Below are positions 17,743 through 20,402 of a stretch of 20,402 bases of DNA, in pieces; the first letter of the stretch is position 1; every line of letters begins with the position of its first letter. A model generated the notes under the pieces. It was not told the origin of the DNA. It did not search any database and was given only the letters and a program-made list of their open reading frames with translations. A program made the translations under genes and the position numbers. The stretch spans positions 1 through 20,402 of the forward strand of contig CAZBGL010000126.1 of assembly GCA_964491375.1 (NCBI GenBank), given 5' to 3'. The stretch comes from CAZBGL01 sp964491375. GTDB lineage: Bacteria > Desulfobacterota > Deferrisomatia > Deferrisomatales > Deferrisomataceae.

Positions 17743-17750
17743 ACCTCAAG

Positions 17751-19046
17751 GTGATGTGCGATCGAAAGCGTCTCGAGCTGTTTCGTCAGCTTCGCTCCGA
17801 AATCCGCGGATCCAACGATTATCTGGTCGTCGGCATCGATGTCGCCAAGGACAAGCACCACGCGTTCTTCGGCACTTCCGGCGGGACGACGCTCTACAAG
17901 AAGTTCGTGTTCCCCAATACCCGAGACGGCTTCGAACGACTGCTCGACCTGACCCAAAACCTCGGGCAGCGCCACGGCCTTTCCCGTCGCGTGTTCGGCC
18001 TAGAGCCCACAGGAGTGTACCACAAGCCGCTCCTGGCCTACCTCATCGATCTTGGCGAGTGCGTGGTGCAGGTCTCCAACGTGGCGGTCCAGCGAAACCG
18101 GGAACTTCTCGATGGCCGCTGGGACAAGAACGACGTGGCCGACACGGCCAACGTGGCGGACCTGGTGGGACAGGGCCGGGTGTTGTTTCCCGACGCCCCC
18201 GAGGCGCCGCTCCGGGAGCTGCGCAACCTGGTCCGGGCACGGGTACGGCTCAAGAAGCGAGAGCACGCTGTGCGGATGCGGATCCGAAACCACCTGGTCG
18301 TTCAGTTCTTCCCGGAACTCGAACGGGCCTACGGCCAGGGGATCGCCGACCAGGTGGTGCTCCAGGTGGTCCGACACGCGTTGGATCCGCGCGAGGTTGC
18401 CCAGATGGGGTTCGATGCGTTCTGGAACCGGGTGGCCCTGCCCCGGTGGAACGTGCGTCAAGAGACGAAGCTCCGGCAGGTGTGGGAAGCGGCCAAGACC
18501 TCGATCGGGTGTCCGGTGGACGAGGCCGTACGTTGGGAGGCGCCCCGGGTGGTGGAGGAGCTGGAGCGACTTCGGGCTCACCTGGTCGAGGTGGAAAAGC
18601 GGTTGCGAGAGAGCCTCCGGCAGTTCCTGGAGGCCCAGAGCCTGCTGAGCATCCCCGGGGTGGGGGTTGTGGTGGCCGCGATGGTCCTGGCAGCCATCGG
18701 AGACCCCCACCGGTTCGAGCACCGCCGGCAGGTGCTTCGCCTGGCAGGCCTGGATCTTTGTGCCAGCCGCAGCGGGAAGACGAGCGAGCGGGCCGTGCCC
18801 AAGATCTCCAAGCAGGGGAAAGGGGCACTGCGCTACGCCCTGGTCCACGCGGCGATGATCGCTGCGAACAAAGACCCCGCGGTGCGCACCTACTTCACCC
18901 GGTGTCTCGAGGGACGCCAGCACGAGCGGGGCATCCGCCGGAAGATGTACGTAAAACTCGCGGCCAAGCTCCTGGTGGTGGCCTGGCACCTGATGAAGAC
19001 GCAGACGACCTTTGATCCGGAGGTGTTTGCGGCCGGGCAGGCCTGA
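17751..19046 (+). CDS. IS110-family transposase (DEDD recombinase)
   Basis: 431 residues from the GTG at 17751, eight bases after AGGAGG; an ATG at 17754 is nearly as good. The N-terminal RuvC-like domain carries D30 (VVGIDVAKDKH), E85 (GLEPTGVYHKPL), and D128/D131 (WDKNDVADTANVADL), the DEDD set. A coiled-coil-like region (about 260-300) follows. The C-terminal transposase-20 domain has SIPGVGVVVAAMVLAAIGD (300-318) and the AGLDLCASRSGK segment, with S341 as the likely catalytic serine, then SKQGKGALRYALVHAA. Intact frame with all key residues, so potentially active. Known IS110 enzymes use an element-encoded bridge (seek) RNA to pair donor and target DNA. It replaces the 5' side of a toxin-antitoxin locus near glmS. 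Confidence 0.95.
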   Translation: MMCDRKRLELFRQLRSEIRGSNDYLVVGIDVAKDKHHAFFGTSGGTTLYKKFVFPNTRDGFERLLDLTQNLGQRHGLSRRVFGLEPTGVYHKPLLAYLIDLGECVVQVSNVAVQRNRELLDGRWDKNDVADTANVADLVGQGRVLFPDAPEAPLRELRNLVRARVRLKKREHAVRMRIRNHLVVQFFPELERAYGQGIADQVVLQVVRHALDPREVAQMGFDAFWNRVALPRWNVRQETKLRQVWEAAKTSIGCPVDEAVRWEAPRVVEELERLRAHLVEVEKRLRESLRQFLEAQSLLSIPGVGVVVAAMVLAAIGDPHRFEHRRQVLRLAGLDLCASRSGKTSERAVPKISKQGKGALRYALVHAAMIAANKDPAVRTYFTRCLEGRQHERGIRRKMYVKLAAKLLVVAWHLMKTQTTFDPEVFAAGQA

Positions 19047-19372
19047 GAGCCTCTTCCAGCCGGTTCCGACAACGTGTTTTCGGCGAGAGAGCCCGAACAC
19101 CAACGTAGAGGCCTCGACCTCGGGCGGGACAATCCCAGGGCCTCTCTGCCGGATCTGCGAGCCTGGATGAGGAGTGGTGGACGCTGCGGTGCCTGACGCC
19201 AAGGGCCGCGGATGTCGAGTCGCCCGATAGCGGTGAGGCTGCAGATCCGCCGAAGGCAGAGACGTCGCCGACGTGATCCGAGGGGGTGGTGCGCCCGCAA
19301 ACAGGGCCCGTCTGTAACCACTTGATATCACAGGCTAATCTTTTTCGCTTGACGGAGGCATTATAGAGTGTC
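19047..19372. other. Noncoding stretch after the IS110 transposase
   Basis: 326 bases with no protein-like frame. It contains the folded segment described at 19060-19270, then less structured DNA that becomes AT-richer after 19310 (including CTAATCTTTTTCGCTTG). It most likely belongs to the insertion sequence, at least up to about 19345. Confidence 0.55.
19060..19270 (+). ncRNA. Candidate structured RNA in the 3' noncoding end of the IS110 element (possible bridge/seek RNA)
   Basis: The segment folds strongly by eye. A first hairpin CCGA/TCGG (19066-19069/19080-19083) has an open 10-base loop. Next, AGAGGCC (19107-19113) pairs with GGCCTCT (19139-19145), enclosing GGGA-caa-TCCC. Then CGGATCTGC (19150-19158) pairs with GCAGATCCG (19241-19249) and, past one bulged G, AGCC (19160-19163) with GGCT (19237-19240). 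This 13-bp stem encloses a 73-base internal region. ACGTC-gcc-GACGT follows near 19262. Hairpins with large internal loops are what bridge RNAs look like. Strand and ends are unproven. Confidence 0.4.
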
Positions 19373-19389
19373 CCCGGTCTCGCGGACAA
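19360..19389 (-). promoter_or_regulatory. Minus-strand promoter pointing into the IS110 3' end
   Basis: TTGTCC (19389-19384) and a perfect TATAAT (19365-19360) are 18 bases apart on the minus strand. It would transcribe leftward, antisense to the transposase gene and through its noncoding end. The -35 box overlaps the first bases of the 26-bp repeat. Confidence 0.4.
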
Positions 19390-19427
19390 TAAGTTTCGTT
19401 TTCGACCAACGTGCCCGGTCTCGCGGA
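19373..19427. repeat. 14-bp direct duplication flanking the right 26-bp repeat
   Basis: CCCGGTCTCGCGGA occurs at 19373-19386 and again at 19414-19427, with 27 bases between that are the 26-bp repeat plus one G. The right copy continues into the antitoxin reading frame, so it is probably the original and the left one the duplicate. Confidence 0.8.
19387..19412 (+). repeat. 26-bp direct repeat, right copy
   Basis: Exact match to 17580-17605, same orientation. The bases just before it (GCGGACAATAAG across the junction) recall the GCGGACAATAA of Tn7 ends, though the left copy is preceded by different bases. Confidence 0.9.
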
Positions 19428-19665
19428 TTCCGTGGCCCGGCGTCTGTTTGTGGAGTTCCACCGGAAAGGGTGGCACCAGACGGAGCCTGGAGATGCCCTT
19501 CCGCCGGAAGAGCCCCAGCGCATGAAACGGATGGTGGTTCGGGCCTTGGCGGAAGACCTCATCTCCGAAACGCGGGCCGAGGAGTTGTTGGGAATGCCGC
19601 TGCCCGAGTTCTGGCGCCACGAAGCCGAACGACACGATGGATTTCCCACCGGTGTGGGTGGTTGA
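19411..19665 (+). pseudogene. C-terminal fragment of an ImmA/IrrE-type (XRE) antitoxin
   Basis: About 84 residues remain. DSVARRLFVEFHRKGWHQTE, then MKRMVVRALAEDLISETRAEELLGMPLPEFW resemble the C-terminus of XRE/ImmA regulators that pair with PIN toxins (the segment ending S-R-A-A-E-L-L-G-M). Helix-turn-helix and HExxH peptidase parts, expected upstream, are gone. The frame now begins at a GTG formed by the end of the 26-bp repeat, and no Shine-Dalgarno is seen. It overlaps the following PIN fragment by 29 bases, the usual gene arrangement. Confidence 0.6.
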
Positions 19666-19783
19666 CGCCAACATCCTGATCGATCTGCACCGGGGAGGCG
19701 TGATCGAACACGTTTTCCGGCTGGGGGTTCGCCTGGTGGCCCCTGATGTCATCGTCGGCGAACTGTTGGAGCCCGACGGCGCC
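19637..19783 (+). pseudogene. PIN-domain toxin, truncated N-terminal part
   Basis: MDFPPVWVVDANILIDLHRG is a PIN start with D10, and PDVIVGELLEPDG supplies E42. Similarity ends at about 19783, six bases short of the glmS stop codon on the other strand; the frame then runs to 19864 as the mirror of glmS. The two C-terminal acidic residues and more than half the domain are missing, so it is inactive. It was cut by a deletion or insertion event ending at the glmS 3' boundary. Confidence 0.75.
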
Positions 19784-19788
19784 GCTGC

Positions 19789-20402
<614 letters not shown>

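Larger units (their letters stand above)
17606..19386 (+). mobile_element. IS110-family insertion sequence (outer limits approximate)
   Basis: The limits given are the inner edges of the 26-bp direct repeats; the true ends are not visible because IS110 elements usually lack terminal inverted repeats and target duplications. The unit holds one recombinase gene with about 145 bases before and 340 bases after it. The long structured downstream segment is more like the IS1111 subgroup, where the guide RNA lies 3' of the gene, although the protein is longer than usual for that subgroup. The element appears complete. Confidence 0.6.

Noticed and set aside
17633..19344. Subterminal inverted repeats of the IS110 element (AAAGGTTTAGC at 17633 against AAAAGATTAGC, minus strand, at 19344)
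   Set aside because: Only 9 of 11 bases match and extension fails; several such matches are expected by chance between the two flanks.

Overview
The window is high-GC DNA (about 70% by eye) with long overlapping frames and strong GC-rich third positions. Its backbone is xerC-hslV-hslU-argB-argD-argF-argG-argH followed by a fibronectin-type lipoprotein. That order is familiar from Geobacter and other Desulfuromonadota, so a high-GC member of that group (for example a Deferrisoma-like bacterium) is the best guess. The assignment rests on gene order from memory and is not proven.

Layout. (1) 1-12970, all minus strand, is one long run of housekeeping genes read from right to left: xerC, hslV, hslU, argB, argD, argF, argG, argH, a lipoprotein, panE, panB, a small secreted DUF4352-like protein, and the start of an Hsp20 gene that has its own promoter. 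argB, D, F, G and H convert N-acetylglutamate to arginine; argC and the acetyl-transfer step are not in the window. panB and panE make pantoate for coenzyme A. (2) 12971-13417 is a divergent intergenic region with an AT-rich block and a stable hairpin. (3) 13418-15820 (+) is an 800-residue lipoprotein carrying an HExxH metallopeptidase motif and a PKD-like domain. It is the least explained intact gene here. (4) 15821-19788 is an accessory region: a complete vapBC-type toxin-antitoxin pair with a palindromic operator, a decayed AAA ATPase fragment abutting a decayed REP-associated (IS200-like) transposase, an array of short terminal-repeat-like modules, an IS110-family element with structured noncoding flanks, and a second toxin-antitoxin pair truncated at both ends. 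(5) 19789-20402 (-) is the 3' part of glmS, whose end is the classical Tn7 attachment site.

The most interesting part is 17250-19790. It combines an IS110 recombinase (a family now known to be RNA-guided), a strongly folded 3' noncoding segment, an exact 26-bp direct repeat on both sides of the element, a 14-bp duplication around one of those repeats, and a toxin gene cut off within a few bases of the glmS stop. This reads as a repeatedly used insertion hotspot next to glmS. The bridge-RNA interpretation is inference.
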